Source: Nematopogon swammerdamellus (Eukaryota; Arthropoda; Insecta; Lepidoptera; Adelidae). From it: DNA of 64,000 nt. The stretch is from positions 1,054,001-1,118,000 of the forward strand of contig OX336341.1 of NCBI GenBank assembly GCA_946902875.1, in the 5' to 3' direction. Below, one piece after another: positions 1 to 11,800 of this stretch (the first letter of the stretch is position 1; every line of letters begins with the position of its first letter). The notes under the pieces were generated by a model. The model was not told where the DNA came from. It made no database searches and saw only the letters and a list, made by a program, of their open reading frames with translations. Position numbers and translations under genes: made by a program.

Positions 1-22
1 GTTATGTTAAATTATATTACTA

Positions 23-1465
23 ACTAGCTGAGCCCGCGGCTCCGCTCGCGTGAAATTCGTATTCCAAAGAAGAATGTAAGTAACTAAGGGCGAGGCCGAA
101 GGCCGAGCTGCGTTCAGGTAATCGATAAACCTTCTTAAAGAAAGTAACTAACTAAGGGCGAGGCCGAAGGCCGAGCTGCTTTCAGGTAAACAATAAATCT
201 TTCTCAAATAAAGGAAGTAAGTAAGGGCGAGGCCGAAGGCCGAGCTGCGTTCAGGAAGACGATAAACCTTCTGGAAGAAAGGAAGGAACTAAGTGCGAGG
301 CCGAAGGCCGAGCTGCGTTCAGGTAAGCCAAAAACCCTCTTCCGCCTTCTGGCCTCGCCCTTAAATACTTCCTTTCTTCGATAGAATATAATATCGTTTA
401 CTCAATCTATTTATTTCATAAAAATAAAAAAGTAATATTAATAACCAAAGAATTAAACCTACCTAATAAACATTAAAATAACTATCAAAACGGGCATTTT
501 CAAATGTTCTTAGAGCACTTGCGGCATTACCCCGCTGGATGGCAAGGCTTACCCTTTTGAATGAAGTACATAAGCCCTTGATGGCGGGACACCAGTTGCG
601 TCAACCAGCTCAAACCTCTTTTTGGCTTCACTGCTCCACGGACCGAGGGTTTCAACCGCAAACGCAACAAATTCGAAATCTTGAATTATATTTCTATATT
701 TGCTGCGTTTGAGGCTCTCCGCCCCAGCCTCGGCCGCGCCAGCCGCTCTTGAAGATGTCCTAACGTGACTTGGAGCCAATGTGAGAACAAAAGTGGCGTT
801 CCACATCAAAGAACTACCCTTAGTCCATGGCACTAAGGTGATAGCGCCCGATGCTTTCACCTTAGTGCCATGGACTAAGGTGATAGCACTAAGACTCTTG
901 CCATCCAGCCGGGAATAACCGCGAGGTTCTAGGATGCACGGTATATTTGCCGTTAGAAGCGTGGACTTTATAATAAAATTTAAATTAAATTAACTCAATC
1001 TTAATATTAATTAACTTTATTCGAGATGGTTTAGCTTCTTCCTGAACGCAGCTCGGCCTTCGGCCTCGCCCTTAGTTACTTGCTTTCTTCGAGATGGTTT
1101 TTCAATTATCCGAACGTAGCTCGGCCTTCGGCCTCGCCTTAGTTACTTACTTTCTTCAAGATGGTTTAGCTTCTTCCTGAACGCAGCTCGGCCTGCGGCC
1201 TCGCCCATAGTTACTTACTTTCTTCGAGAAGGTTTATGGTCTTCCAGAATAGAGCTCGGCCTTCGGCCTCGCCCTTAGTTACTTACTTTCTTCAAGAATG
1301 TTTTTCTTCTTCCTGAACTCAGCTTCGCCTTCCGCCTCGCCCTTAGTTACTTTCATCGAGAAAGAATATCGTTTACGTGAGCGCAGATCCGCCTTCGGGC
1401 CCGCCTTTAGTTACTTACTTTCTTTTTTTTAAATACGAATTTCACGCGAGCGAAGCTGCGGGCAA
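23..1465. repeat. Inverted composite of LINE-tail repeats
   Basis: The left arm (about 23-390) carries four tandem 60-70 bp units built on GGGCGAGGCCGAAGGCCGAG. The right arm (about 1015-1465) carries about six units of the reverse complement. Both outer ends are the same lepidopteran LINE-tail motif (CCGCGGCTCCGCTCGCGTGA at left, its reverse complement at right), so the block is a large imperfect palindrome. The middle encloses a fragment of a retroelement endonuclease (475-955). No gene is visible. Confidence 0.75.
475..955 (-). pseudogene. Fragment of restriction-like endonuclease end of an RT element
   Basis: The minus-strand translation matches the last ~130 residues of the 1002-codon RT ORF at 20257-23265. 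Shared landmarks are the RLDG/RPDG motif, a VPW.KG.S..WNA stretch, the AGAAE run, the FVAFAVETLGPWS.EAKK block and the terminal IQRGNAAS segment. Stops and frame changes interrupt it (for example near 548), and a short duplication around 820-890 repeats the ITLVPWTK segment. It is a dead relative, not the same copy: many residues differ. Confidence 0.75.
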
Positions 1466-1479
1466 CAGATATATAAATT

Positions 1480-2120
1480 TTATTGCACCAATGACAGCGA
1501 CATAACTTCGACTTTCAATTATTATTTTTATTTATCAAACAATTTGTCACCGGCCAGCTCACGTCGAGATGACAGTTCTCCGTTGTCAACATGACATTTT
1601 AAATTGTTGTTTACCTTTACTTTGGATTACGTGATTTTTATTATATTTTTTAATTATTATGTTCATCCGGGATTTACACTGTCGCTATAAAAAGTTTCGT
1701 CAAATTCCGTTCAGTGGTTTTTGCGAGATGCGCGTACAAATAGACATTTTTGCATTTACGATTTTATGATATGTATAGAAAGAATAGATATGTATAGACT
1801 ATTGTGTTCAAGTTATAAAAAAGAAAAACTGTCATTTTCGTTGTATCTACTTATTTTTAAATTTCGAATGAATATTTTATTCAAATTGTATTTGCTGCCA
1901 GTTCTCAAGATATAATTATGTACTTTGGACTACGTGATTTTAAACGCGCAATAATGTTTATAATTGTTAATTTTTTTTTATTTTTGTTATTTTTTTTTAC
2001 GTATTATGTTAACCCGGCATATAAACTGCCACTATACAAAGTTTCGTCTAATTCCGTTCAGTGGCTTTTGCGTGATGCGCGTACAGACAAACAAACAAAC
2101 AAACAAAAATTTTAAAAACT
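1480..2120 (+). repeat. Degenerate LINE 3'-end remnant, partly duplicated
   Basis: Two similar segments end in the typical LINE tail wording: AAATTCCGTTCAGTGG followed by a GATGCGCGTACA string, at about 1704-1740 and 2047-2085. The second ends in an (ACAA)n tract. No conserved reading frame remains. The small open frames here are AT-rich and unconvincing. Confidence 0.4.
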
Positions 2121-2761
2121 GTTCTAACATGTTCAGTATCTCATTTTAAGCCACCCTGGTTAGTTTTTTTCCGAATACATTCAATGTACAGACTTTCTTA
2201 CCTCTACGATTTTATTATATGTATAGATATTAACCACTTTACTTTCATTCTAACGATAAATTAATGGAATGCGAGCACGCTTATCGACGGTATAACCATT
2301 CGGCAAAGAGCAGAGGCTGTAGATAGATCGTTGTTATTTACGTTCATCCGGATTCAGTCCGCTTCGCGTCCGTTTATCGACTGTTGTTTCGGCGCTGTTA
2401 TAGCGCGTGTAATTGATCGTGGGCGGATGATCCAATCATGAACAGACGCGCTTTCTCTGCACTTATTTCATCCGTCTAACTAAATTATTGTTGCTATTAT
2501 GGAAAAAGTTGACGTTCGATCTTCGCAGTTTTAAGCACACCGGCGCGGCATCGGGATCTTTATAATCTTGAGCGAATGGATCCATTGCATCATAGTTCTT
2601 GCACATAGGTACATAATATACTATGTAATATGATATGAATGTAGCGGAAGATTGTAAAACTGTGGAGAGATGTCAGCGTCCTCTGTCTCCATGGATTGGC
2701 TGCCCACGCAGCTTGCTGTTGGGTGGCTACTGTTAAGCTCACAGTGAGCTAATTGTATTAT

Positions 2762-3005
2762 ACAGGTTGTTAGGCACATCAACCGACAAACATTTTTTGT
2801 AGGTAAGTGGGGTCATTTGCAACGATTTGACCCATGATACCTTTTGACAGGTGTCACGTGGTAACGAGATACGATTTTTTTTTCTTTATTTTTGAAAATT
2901 AACAAAATCCCAGCTTTAAACCCTTGTAACTTTTTTTAAATTATTTTATTAGCACGACCCCACAACCTACAAACATTTTGTCGGTCGATGTGCCGAACAG
3001 CCTGT
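2762..3005. mobile_element. MITE with ~50-bp terminal inverted repeats
   Basis: The 244-bp element starts ACAGGTTGTTAGGCACATC and ends with the imperfect reverse complement (GATGTGCCGAACAGCCTGT). The arms match over roughly 50 bp, including the ACCGACAAA and GTAGGTTGTGGGGTC parts. The interior is AT-rich and has no coding capacity. The superfamily is not determined. Confidence 0.75.
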
Positions 3006-3447
3006 ATTTAAACAGAGCGTATTTATTATTTCGAGAATGTGTTGTAGAAACGTATTGCATCTGACGTTTGGTCGTCAGCGCCATCTCACGGCTTGACTAA
3101 GAATATTTGTTTTGTGTCTTTGGAGCTTAGTATTTTGTGGCTTAGTGTCGTAAACGATCATCGACTTCCATGCAATTGTGCCTAGGTGTCGCCACATGAT
3201 CATTATACGTAGGCAGGCTTAGTGCATTGCTTGATCCGATCTTTTTACCTGTCCGTCTAATGCATTAGCTATCTCCATCTAGTCTAGCCTAGTTATTACC
3301 CGACGTGCAGTGCAACAGTCACGTAAGTTTCTTTTCGCGAGTGCGGTAAGAAAAAAGGAATGAACCAGTGTTACGTATTGTCCTCTATTGTATGTACACT
3401 GTAGGCTGAGGCTCGATTTCAAGTTGAGTACGCGTATGTGTGCCGTT

Positions 3448-3560
3448 CTAGGGGGTAGGGTGGAACGCGCCCGGATTGGTACCACCGCACTGGATAAAAA
3501 TCGGTCGACTATGAAAATAGTAAAGTTTATAGTTCAGTTCAGTGTATGACACAACCAAAC
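3448..3560 (+). mobile_element. SINE1 body fragment
   Basis: It contains the family landmarks in order: GGTAGGGT, CGCCCGGATTGGTACCACCG, the GTCGACTATGAAAATAG variant of the 'cggctatgtaaatag' block, and GTTCAGTGTA. The head and A-rich tail are missing. Confidence 0.6.
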
Positions 3561-3810
3561 CATGGTCAACCAAAACAGGGCATATTCCGACAACAGGAAT
3601 ATGGTATAATGGGCTGACCGCACAATTCTGAAATATGAAATATTTTACCTCATCGTATTCCCTTAGTAAGTAAGCTATTAATGTGTGATGTACTGATGTC
3701 CTTGAGAAGTACTTTATCAATTGCTTTTTTTCTTGATTACCTGCAGCAATAGCAGCCCCGACTCCTGTTTCTGCTTTAATTCATTCTTCAACTTTAGTTA
3801 CTGCTGGACG

Positions 3811-4420
3811 GTACTAGGCAAAATTTTGATTTGTACTAGGCAAAAGCACTTCGTATTTCCCTAACCATACCCATATTTCAAGTGATTTAACTATAATATA
3901 TATGCCTATAGTTAGGTAAAGATTCAAGGTATAATGTGAATACATTATTTTTCATTTAATTTTATAAATTCCTTTTAAAATATGTGGTTGAAAAGTGGTA
4001 AAATCGTTAAAAAATGCCTTTGCTATTTCCCTCGCCATTTTTTACAAATGCATCTAATACGAAAAATGCTTCATTGAGCTTAGAGTCAATAAGACTAAGA
4101 ATCATCTAAATAAACTCAAACGCTTACAGAATAAATGGTTTTTCACTGAACTTTCTGTGAACATTCTAAATTGTGGGCTGTTGCCGTGCGCGAGCGTTCT
4201 TTGTATGGACGTATTTATGACGAAATAGCAAATGCATTTTCGAACGTTTTTACCACTTTTCACCCACTTATTTTTCACAGAATTTATAAGATTAAATTAC
4301 AATAATCTATCACACATTATACCTTGAACCTTTACCTAATTATAAGCATATAAATTATAGTTATATCTATTGAAATATGGCTATAGTTAGGATAATATGA
4401 TGTGATGTTTTGCCTAGTAC
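3811..4420. mobile_element. Foldback element with GTACTAGGCAAAA ends
   Basis: A 610-bp element whose ends are GTACTAGGCAAAA and TTTTGCCTAGTAC. The left end is duplicated (second copy at 3833). The arms (about 3833-4010 and 4230-4420) are imperfect reverse complements with shared blocks for CTATAGTTAGG, AAGGTATAATGTG and GAAAAGTGGTAAAA. No coding sequence is seen. Confidence 0.75.
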
Positions 4421-4441
4421 CCCCCCCCCCCCCCCCCCCCC
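4420..4441. repeat. 22-bp poly-C tract
   Basis: An uninterrupted run of 22 C directly abuts the right end of the 3811-4420 foldback element. Confidence 0.95.
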
Positions 4442-4740
4442 TTCGCTGTTAGTAGATACTATTTTTTTAATTTATTGTTATTAATCTCTACATATACCAG
4501 AATTCTGACTTACATATTCAACGCTAAAAGCTACGTGTATGTTTGTGTAAACTTGGAATATAGGTGCCATAGCAGAAGTTGCGCAACACGTGATGTGACA
4601 TTTCTCAGTAGAGTGTGTAGGTACGATGTGGGGTAATTATCTCTCCACCCACGTTACGTGTGTGCTACTGATTGTATGTACATACGAGCAGGCACCGTGC
4701 TTGGTGTGAAATAGCACACGAACGAACAACCGGTACGGTT

Positions 4741-4957
4741 GGTTCCTTCTTACTAGGTGGTAGGGTTTCACCCGCCCGGGCTGGTACCACCGCACTGAAT
4801 GAAAGGTCGGTTGAAACGGCTATGTAAATAGTCGTGTCGTGTATTTCGACCAGTTCAATGTAGCTGGCACCTAGTTCACCGAGGTCTTATGGGCTGACAT
4901 CACGGGTGTTGTAGGTGATGTAGCCAACCGTGTCAGTTTCCATAAAAAATGGACGGA
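4741..4957 (+). mobile_element. SINE1, head missing
   Basis: The body runs from TACTAGGTGGTAGGGTTTC through CCCGCCCGGGCTGGTACCAC and CGGCTATGTAAATAG to the tail GTCAGTTTCCATAAAAAA. The tRNA/5S-like head is absent. Confidence 0.85.
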
Positions 4958-5854
4958 TAGTAGTCACTCTGTCTACGCTGCGCTGAAATTTTAGCGAAAG
5001 TTCTTGATGTGTAAACATTAAATGGCTCGCTCCATTTCCGCTGGCAGCTTTCAACATTTGCACCACGGTTTTTTTTATTTATTTATTTTAGGTACTTAAA
5101 CAGAGTAGTTGACACAACACACGAATTTTCTACCACATTTCAAAATCAGTCAACTCTCCAAAATTTAAAGTACACAATAAACTTAATGGCAAACAAAAAA
5201 CAATGATATGGACAAGAAATATTCCAAGTATAAAATAAAATAAAACCAAACCCACTACCAATAAACACTAAAAATACAGAGAGAAAAGAAAAAACAAAAC
5301 AAAACAAACAAGAAATTAAATTTAGCTAAACTAACTCTAACTAAAATTCAGACAAATATGACCTAGTAGAGATGCTGTAAGGAAAGTTAAACAAGGTCAG
5401 GGCACTGGTCATAAATCTTTAAATTTGTGGAAGGTCAGGGCAAATTTTAACTTTCTGAAAGCAAGGCATCACAGCACAGTGGAATTCGTCTCTCGACCTC
5501 TTAAGCAGACCATGTCTTCCAAACCGCAGACTTTGACCGAGATCTCTTCAACCCGCTCGATCTCTTCTCCGTCAATAATGAATTTTCCTCCCGTGTTATA
5601 ATCTCGGTCGCCGGGATTCCGAGGAATTTTTTGGGGCTGATCTGAATGGTGATTTGGCGACAGTAAAAGTCCCGCAACACCACCGGCTAGCCACCTGTCT
5701 GCCGCCGTGGTACGGTCATTGCAAAATAACGCAATAATAACCTGTCTTCGTACCTTACCTACTCCTTGATAATAGAGTTCTTGTCCCCAATGTTCTACTA
5801 AACGCTGTCATGTAATTCAGCCAAAGATACAGCTGGATAATTTATCTATGTAAA
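4958..5854. other. No gene seen
   Basis: AT-rich sequence with a T-rich stretch near 5069 and A-rich text at 5190-5340. No open frame with protein-like composition or clean splice borders was found on either strand. Confidence 0.5.
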
Positions 5855-6545
5855 ATCCTACTAATATTATAAACGCGAAAGTTTGTGAGTATGAATGGAT
5901 GTATGGATGTATGGATCTTTGTTCCTCTTTTTTTTTTTTTTTTTTCTTTCACGCAAAAATACTGAACGGATTTTGATAAGACTTTACAGTACTACAGCTT
6001 ATACATATTCTTTATTCTTTATTCATCATTCGTATGGTAGTACACTACGCTTGAATTTGTCCTGTTTATTTTTACAATCCGGTTCTATTACACCCACAAA
6101 GAAGAGCCGGCAAGAAACTTCGCAGGGTTCTTTTTTAACGTCTTCAATTACAATACATTGTGACTAGCTACACAATAGACACCGCTTACAGTGTTAAGAT
6201 ATAGTTCGAGAGCTAGAATAACTATAATTTAAGCTTGATAATTCTGACCACATAAAATCAAAAGTAAAAGTATAAATAAAATCAGGTGTATAGAGCCTTT
6301 GTCAGAAATTGTTGATACATATCGTATCAAGTCATGTCAATTATAAATATTCATACCACATTGTAGTACAATGTCAAAAAATTTATAAAATAAATTAATT
6401 AAATAAATTAACATAAGAATAACATATAGGCTAAAATTTATAATTTAGTTTAGACATTGTGTAAACTGGCCCAAATTTATCATGTTCAGTTATCCACGCG
6501 GACGAAATGCAAGAGCTAGTAAATATATAATATGTAATGAAATGC
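5855..6545. repeat. LINE-derived 3' sequences
   Basis: It begins with the common lepidopteran LINE-tail wording CCTACTAATATTATAAACGC, AAGTTTGTGAG and ATACTGAACGGATTTTGA. From about 6060 it shares the 'atccggttctattacacccac / aagaagagccggcaagaaac' block with 61690-61760 and, inverted, with 48670-48740. No coding frame remains. Confidence 0.6.
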
Positions 6546-7870
6546 AGTGTATTTGTTAACCGACTTCCAAAAAAGGAGGAGGTTCTCAATTCGTCTGTAT
6601 GTTTTTTTTTTTTATTTTTTTTTTTATTTTTATTTTTTTGTATGTTTGTAACACGATTTCTCCGTCAATTGAGGGCCGATTTAGAAAATTCTTTTTTTGT
6701 TAGTTAGGTCATACTTCCGAGGTGGTCCCATTTCAATTTTATCGAAATTGGTTCAGTGGTTTTCGAAAAATCAGCATAATACTATGGTGTGTGGTTACCT
6801 TCAGCAAAACTTGTGATGTGGTCGTTTTCGGCAATTTTCAGTTTGATAAATTAGTATGGTGTGTGGTTACCTTCAGCAAAACATTTGTGATGTGGACTTA
6901 TTCAGCAATTTGCAGTCTGACACATATGGCGAATAATTCTGTACCACTTCAATCGATTTCGATTATTCGATTTCGATTATTCTTTTTTATGTAATATTAC
7001 TAAAAAGAATGAAATAAAAACTGTTTTAAAAAATATTAAACCGATTTCCAAAAAACAAAAAAAAAAAACTAAAAAGTATTAAATACCTAATATTTTGAAA
7101 TTTTCTCTGTCCTGTTGAAATACATGAATCGATATACTAGTGATACATATTCGGACCCTTGTTTCATGAATATTCTAAATTTGAAATTTTTTTATCTTTT
7201 CCGACCGGCGCTTAATTTATTATGGTACCTGGCCAGTACCTACTGTACCGAGTACCATCGAGCTGGTTTGATGATGGAGACAGAAGGTGGCCATAGGAAC
7301 TCCTAAACTACACATGATAAACCCATCGTGTTTGGGCTCGTTGCATTTGTCTTCACGAGAAATTTACTTTAGACCTAAAAGATTCTCAATTCGACGGTAT
7401 GTTTTCTTTTTTTGGATGTTTGTTACGCGATTACTCCGTCAATTGTGGGCCGATTTTGAAAATTCTTTTTTTTTTTATTTGAAAGGGGATAACCCTGAGG
7501 TTTTTGAAGTGAAAACTTCTTTAGCGGCTCTTGGCACTTTTTTAGGTGGGTAAAAATGTATAACTCGCGACATCGCGTCAGCGTCATTTTTAAAATGAAA
7601 CCTTAAGTCATTGCGTTAAGGGTTAAGTTAGAGTGGCACGGGATCTGCCGGCACTCCCGGAGTGCAACTGTTAAGTAGGGTTCCGTAACACGTTTATGTC
7701 TGTCCATTCTACTAAGTTCTGCAAAATGAATGTAGGGTTCCGTAACATATGCATGTCTATCCGTTCTACTAAATTTTACAATTTTCAACCAAGGTCCTCC
7801 GACGGTTATTTTATAATAAAAGTAGGCTTCCGTAACACGTTTATGTCTGTCCATTCTACTAAGTTCTGCA

Positions 7871-8213
7871 ACATCACCTACAACGTCCGTGATTTCAGCC
7901 CATAACACCAGTGCCATGTCAGTGCTTCCCCCTTTGATCGTGCTGACTACACTGAACTGGTCGGAAAACACAAACTATTTACATAGCCGTTTCGACCGAC
8001 GTTTAATTCAGTGCGGTGGTACCAACCCGGGAAGGTTAAACCCTACCACCAAGTAAGATTACGAGGGAAGGGACTTACAGTTTTACGAGGAATCCAAACC
8101 TTGGTCAGCCTCCAACGGTCAGCGGTCATCTAAGTACTGACCGCACCCAGCGTTGCTTAAAATTCAATAGCGACAGTTGACTGTCTGCACCACTGAGCTA
8201 TCGAAGCTGACGT
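7871..8213 (-). mobile_element. SINE1 nested in block A
   Basis: Near full length and reversed. It runs from the 3' body (CACCTACAACGTCCGTGAT) through the 'catagccgtttcgaccgacg' and 'accaacccgggaaggtt' blocks to the 5S-like and tRNA-like head (AGTACTGACCGC, GAGCTATCGAAGCTGA). Confidence 0.85.
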
Positions 8214-8326
8214 GGTCCTATTTTAATTGGGTCAAGATCGGATTGGAAAGCGAGGCGGAATCGCGAGGCCGAAGGCCGAGCGATTCCGCCGAGTACATTA
8301 ATAGCAAAAAATTACTAAAAAAAACT

Positions 8327-8705
8327 GTGAAATAAAAAAAAAGTTTTAAAAAACATAAAACCGACTTCCTAAAAAAAGTAAAACTAAAAAACTATTTAAA
8401 ATAAAAATATAAAAACCGCCTTCAAAAATATATGAAATAAAAACCTAAAAAAAAAAACGAACCCTAGAGTTGAAGGCGGTGCTAAAGCAAGCAAAATGAT
8501 GCATGAAAGAAAACATGAGCGGATGATAATATCCTTTGTGATTTGTGTAGCCTTTTTAGCACCGCCTTCAACTCTAGGGTTCGTTTTTTTTTTTAGGTTT
8601 TTATTTCATATATTTTTGAAGGCGGTTTTTAGATTTTTATTTTAAATAGTTTTTTAGTTTTACTGTTTTTAGGAAGTCGGTTTTATGTTTTTTAAAACTT
8701 TTTTT
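8327..8705. repeat. Foldback unit with ~150-bp arms
   Basis: The arms read inwards as AAAACCGACTTCCTAAAA, AAAAACCGCCTTCAAAAATA, then CGAACCCTAGAGTTGAAGGC. The right arm is the reverse complement. The loop of about 70 bp lies around 8490-8555. It could form a very stable hairpin just upstream of the 8717 exon. An equivalent copy lies in block B (about 16192-16571). Confidence 0.85.
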
Positions 8706-8716
8706 GTTGTCTACAG

Positions 8717-8813
8717 ATGGGCGGTGTCGACGGTGATGACGCGACAGAACAGCGTGGCCGGCGCCGCAGCATTCATACCGCTCTGGGACATGTGCAACCA
8801 CGAGCACGGCAAG
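8717..8813 (+). CDS. SETD3: SETD3 exon with RQN and DMCNH motifs
   Basis: The acceptor is TGTCTACAG at 8716 and the donor AAG|GTAACT at 8814. The first base completes a codon from the upstream exon, and the exon ends in phase 0. It carries the histidine-specificity residues and the cofactor-binding Asn-His. The acceptor's pyrimidine tract is made of the T-run at the end of the 2.15-kb block. Confidence 0.92.
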
Positions 8814-11800
8814 GTAACTGCCATTCCACTTCTATGTTACAAGTTTTGGAGACATTTGTCTGGATTTTACGCTGTCGGCTTTTTTTTTCAAAAGGAAAAA
8901 AAGTGAGTGTTACTCACAGCAGCGCGACTTCGCCGCCGAACAGCAAATACTCATATCCTACGGATTATGCTGGAATGTGTTGCAGATAACAACAGACTAC
9001 AACCCGGAGCTGGCGCGTAGTGAGTGTTACGCACAGCGGGACTTCGCCGCCGCACAGCAGATACTCATATCCTACGGATTATGCTGGAATGTGTTGCAGA
9101 TAACAACAGACTACAACCCGGAGCTGGCGCGTAGTGAGTGTTACGCACAGCGGGACTTCGCCGCCGCACAGCAGATACTCATATCCTACGGATTATGCTG
9201 GAATGTGTTGCAGATAACAACAGACTACAACCCGGAGCTGGCGCGTAGTGAGTGTTACGCACAGCGGGACTTCGCCGCCGCACAGCAGATACTCATATCC
9301 TACGGATTATGCTGGAATGTGTTGCAGATAACAACAGACTACAACCCGAAGCTGGCGCGTAGTGAGTGTTACGCACAGCGGGACTTCGCCGCCGCACAGC
9401 AGATACTCATATCCTACGGATTATGCTGGAATGTGTTGCAGATAACAACAGACTACAACCCGGAGCTGGCGCGTAGTGAGTGTTACGCACAGCGGGACTT
9501 CGCCGCCGCACAGCAGATACTCATATCCTACGGATTATGCTGGAATGTGTTGCAGATAACAACAGACTACAACCCGGAGCTGGCGCGTAGTGAGTGTTAC
9601 GCACAGCGGGACTTCGCCGCCGCACAGCAGATACTCATATCCTACGGATTATGCTGGAATGTGTTGCAGATAACAACAGACTACAACCCGGAGCTGGCGC
9701 GCAGTGAGTGTTACGCACAGCGGGACTTCGCCGCCGGCCAGCAGATACTCATATTCTACGGAGTACGCTCGAATGCGGACCTCTTCCTGCATAACGGGTA
9801 CGCTTTGGTATTTTTCTAATAAATATATTATGAGAGGAAAGGGAGGATCGGAGGGAAGATCCAAGACAGACGCAAACCTGTAAGGTGATATACAACGTCG
9901 CTGAATAATCTCCACCAGTAGTAATAACACCGAGCTGCAGGCCGAAGGCGAAGACCTCCCTCACGATTGGTCTTCGATATAAGATGACACTTTATTCTTA
10001 AAAGCATGGCGTACGCCTCGTCTTCCCATACTTACGTAAACGTACAATCACTTCAAACCCCGGAGAACGGGTCCCATAGAGGACTCGAAACGTCGAGCTG
10101 CAGCGATGCGCTCGCCATAATCGCACCGGTAAGCCGATATCATTAATTAATATGAGTGACGGTGCGGGACTAAAAACTAACTTCAAACCCATTTGGTGTA
10201 GGATAAAAATGTTATTTTTACTCAACTAACCTGTACCAGGCGATTCATCAATCAATACTAATAATAAATCTTTAAGGGATGGTCATGGAGTAAGTTACTT
10301 TGTTTTATGAGATACTGCGTTTGTAGATTCTATGTATGATGCTAAAACTAAATTGACGATTTTTACAAAATTCTATTCTGTATGTTCCTCCATAACTCTT
10401 AAACCGATCATCCGAACTCGATGAAACTTAGTACAAGGACATTTAACTACACGTGACACAGGATAGGCTAAATAAAATTCAGTTCCGGTTACGTTAAGAT
10501 GTATCTCTCATACAAACCAAGTTGTTCCGCGCGCCGAAATAAAGGTACGGTGACGGGACTCGCCCCTAGTTACTTACTTTCATCGAAAAGGTTTATTGTT
10601 TTTCTGAACGGAACTCGGGCTTCTTACTAACTTCCTTCTTTTTTAATACGAATTTCACGCGAGCAAAGCCACAGGCAAAAGCTAGTTGTGTAATGAAATT
10701 GTACAAATGCGTTGTTGAAATGTTTGCAGATTCGTATACCCCGATAACCAGCAGGACAGCCTGACGATCCCGCTGGGCGTGAGCGCGAGCGACCCGCTGT
10801 GCGAGCAACGTGTCGCGCTGCTCAGCAGGCTGGGCCTGGCCGGCGTCACGCACTACACGCTCGGCGGCGGCGGCGACACGCCCCTCACTCCCGAGCTGCT
10901 CGCCTTCGTGAGGGTGTTCAGCATGAGCGCAGGTCGGTGTACTAGACCAGCAAGGCAGTGTGACAACCAGCAACACTGCCGGACAACCAGCGAGACAGCT
11001 TAACAACCAGCAACACAGCTTAACAACCGCAGCAACGCAGCTTAACCACCAGCAACACAGCTTAACAACCGCAGCAACACAGCTTAACAACCAGCAACAC
11101 AGCTTAACAACCAGCAACACAGCTAAACAACCAGCAACACAGCTTAACAACCGCAGCAACACAGCTTAACAACCAGGAACACAGCTCAACAACCAGCAAC
11201 ACAGCTCGATAACCAGCAACACAGCTTAACAACCAGCAACACAGCTTAACAACCGCAGCAACGCAGCTTAACAACCAGCAACACAGCTTAACAACCGCAG
11301 CAACACAGCTTAACAACCGGCAACGCAACTTAACAACCAGCATCACAGCTTAACAACCAGCAACACCGCTTAACAACTAGCAACACAGCTCGAAAACTAA
11401 CAACACAGCTCTATAACCAGCAATACAGTTCAAAAACCAGCAACACAACTTAACAACCAGCAAAACAATTTGAAATTAAACACAATGGCACAATTTTTAC
11501 CTATACCGTTTATTGTGTCACGCTCCAAAAGTATGGAAAGGACTCGTGGCAAAGACTCTTACAATACTCACATACTCACATACGACAATACGTGGGTAGG
11601 CGAAAACGGCAAGTTTGACTTTATTACGCTCCTAATTAAAGTTGCTATAATTATTTAATTAAATGTGTAATGAGTGACGAGTACCGGTCAAACTGTTGCA
11701 CCAAGTCCTATTAGAGGCTGAGAGTGTGGGTGACCTAATGTAACAGCTCACTCACCTGAAAATCCCGCCAGCACATACGCACCACTTACTACACAACATT

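Larger units (their letters stand above)
6556..8705. mobile_element. 2.15-kb composite repeat block, copy A
   Basis: It starts TTAACCGACTTCCAAAAAAG and ends in the foldback segment TTAGGAAGTCGGTTTTATG plus a T-run. It is almost base-for-base the same as 14416-16571, differing by a few substitutions and by poly-T lengths. A SINE1 (7871-8213, -) and a foldback unit (8327-8705) occupy the same internal positions in both blocks, so the block was copied as one piece after those insertions. Copy A ends about 12 bp before a SETD3 exon. Small ORFs in it are not protein-like. Confidence 0.85.

Noticed and set aside
8977..9819. 280-codon ORF as a separate repeat protein
   Set aside because: The first Met lies in intron-derived text, and the reading frame is the SETD3 exon frame.
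10593..11346. Leu/Cys-rich ORFs on the minus strand
   Set aside because: Translation of the minisatellite.
8905..11470. CRISPR-like array
   Set aside because: Units are contiguous with no spacers, coding or minisatellite in nature, in a eukaryotic gene.
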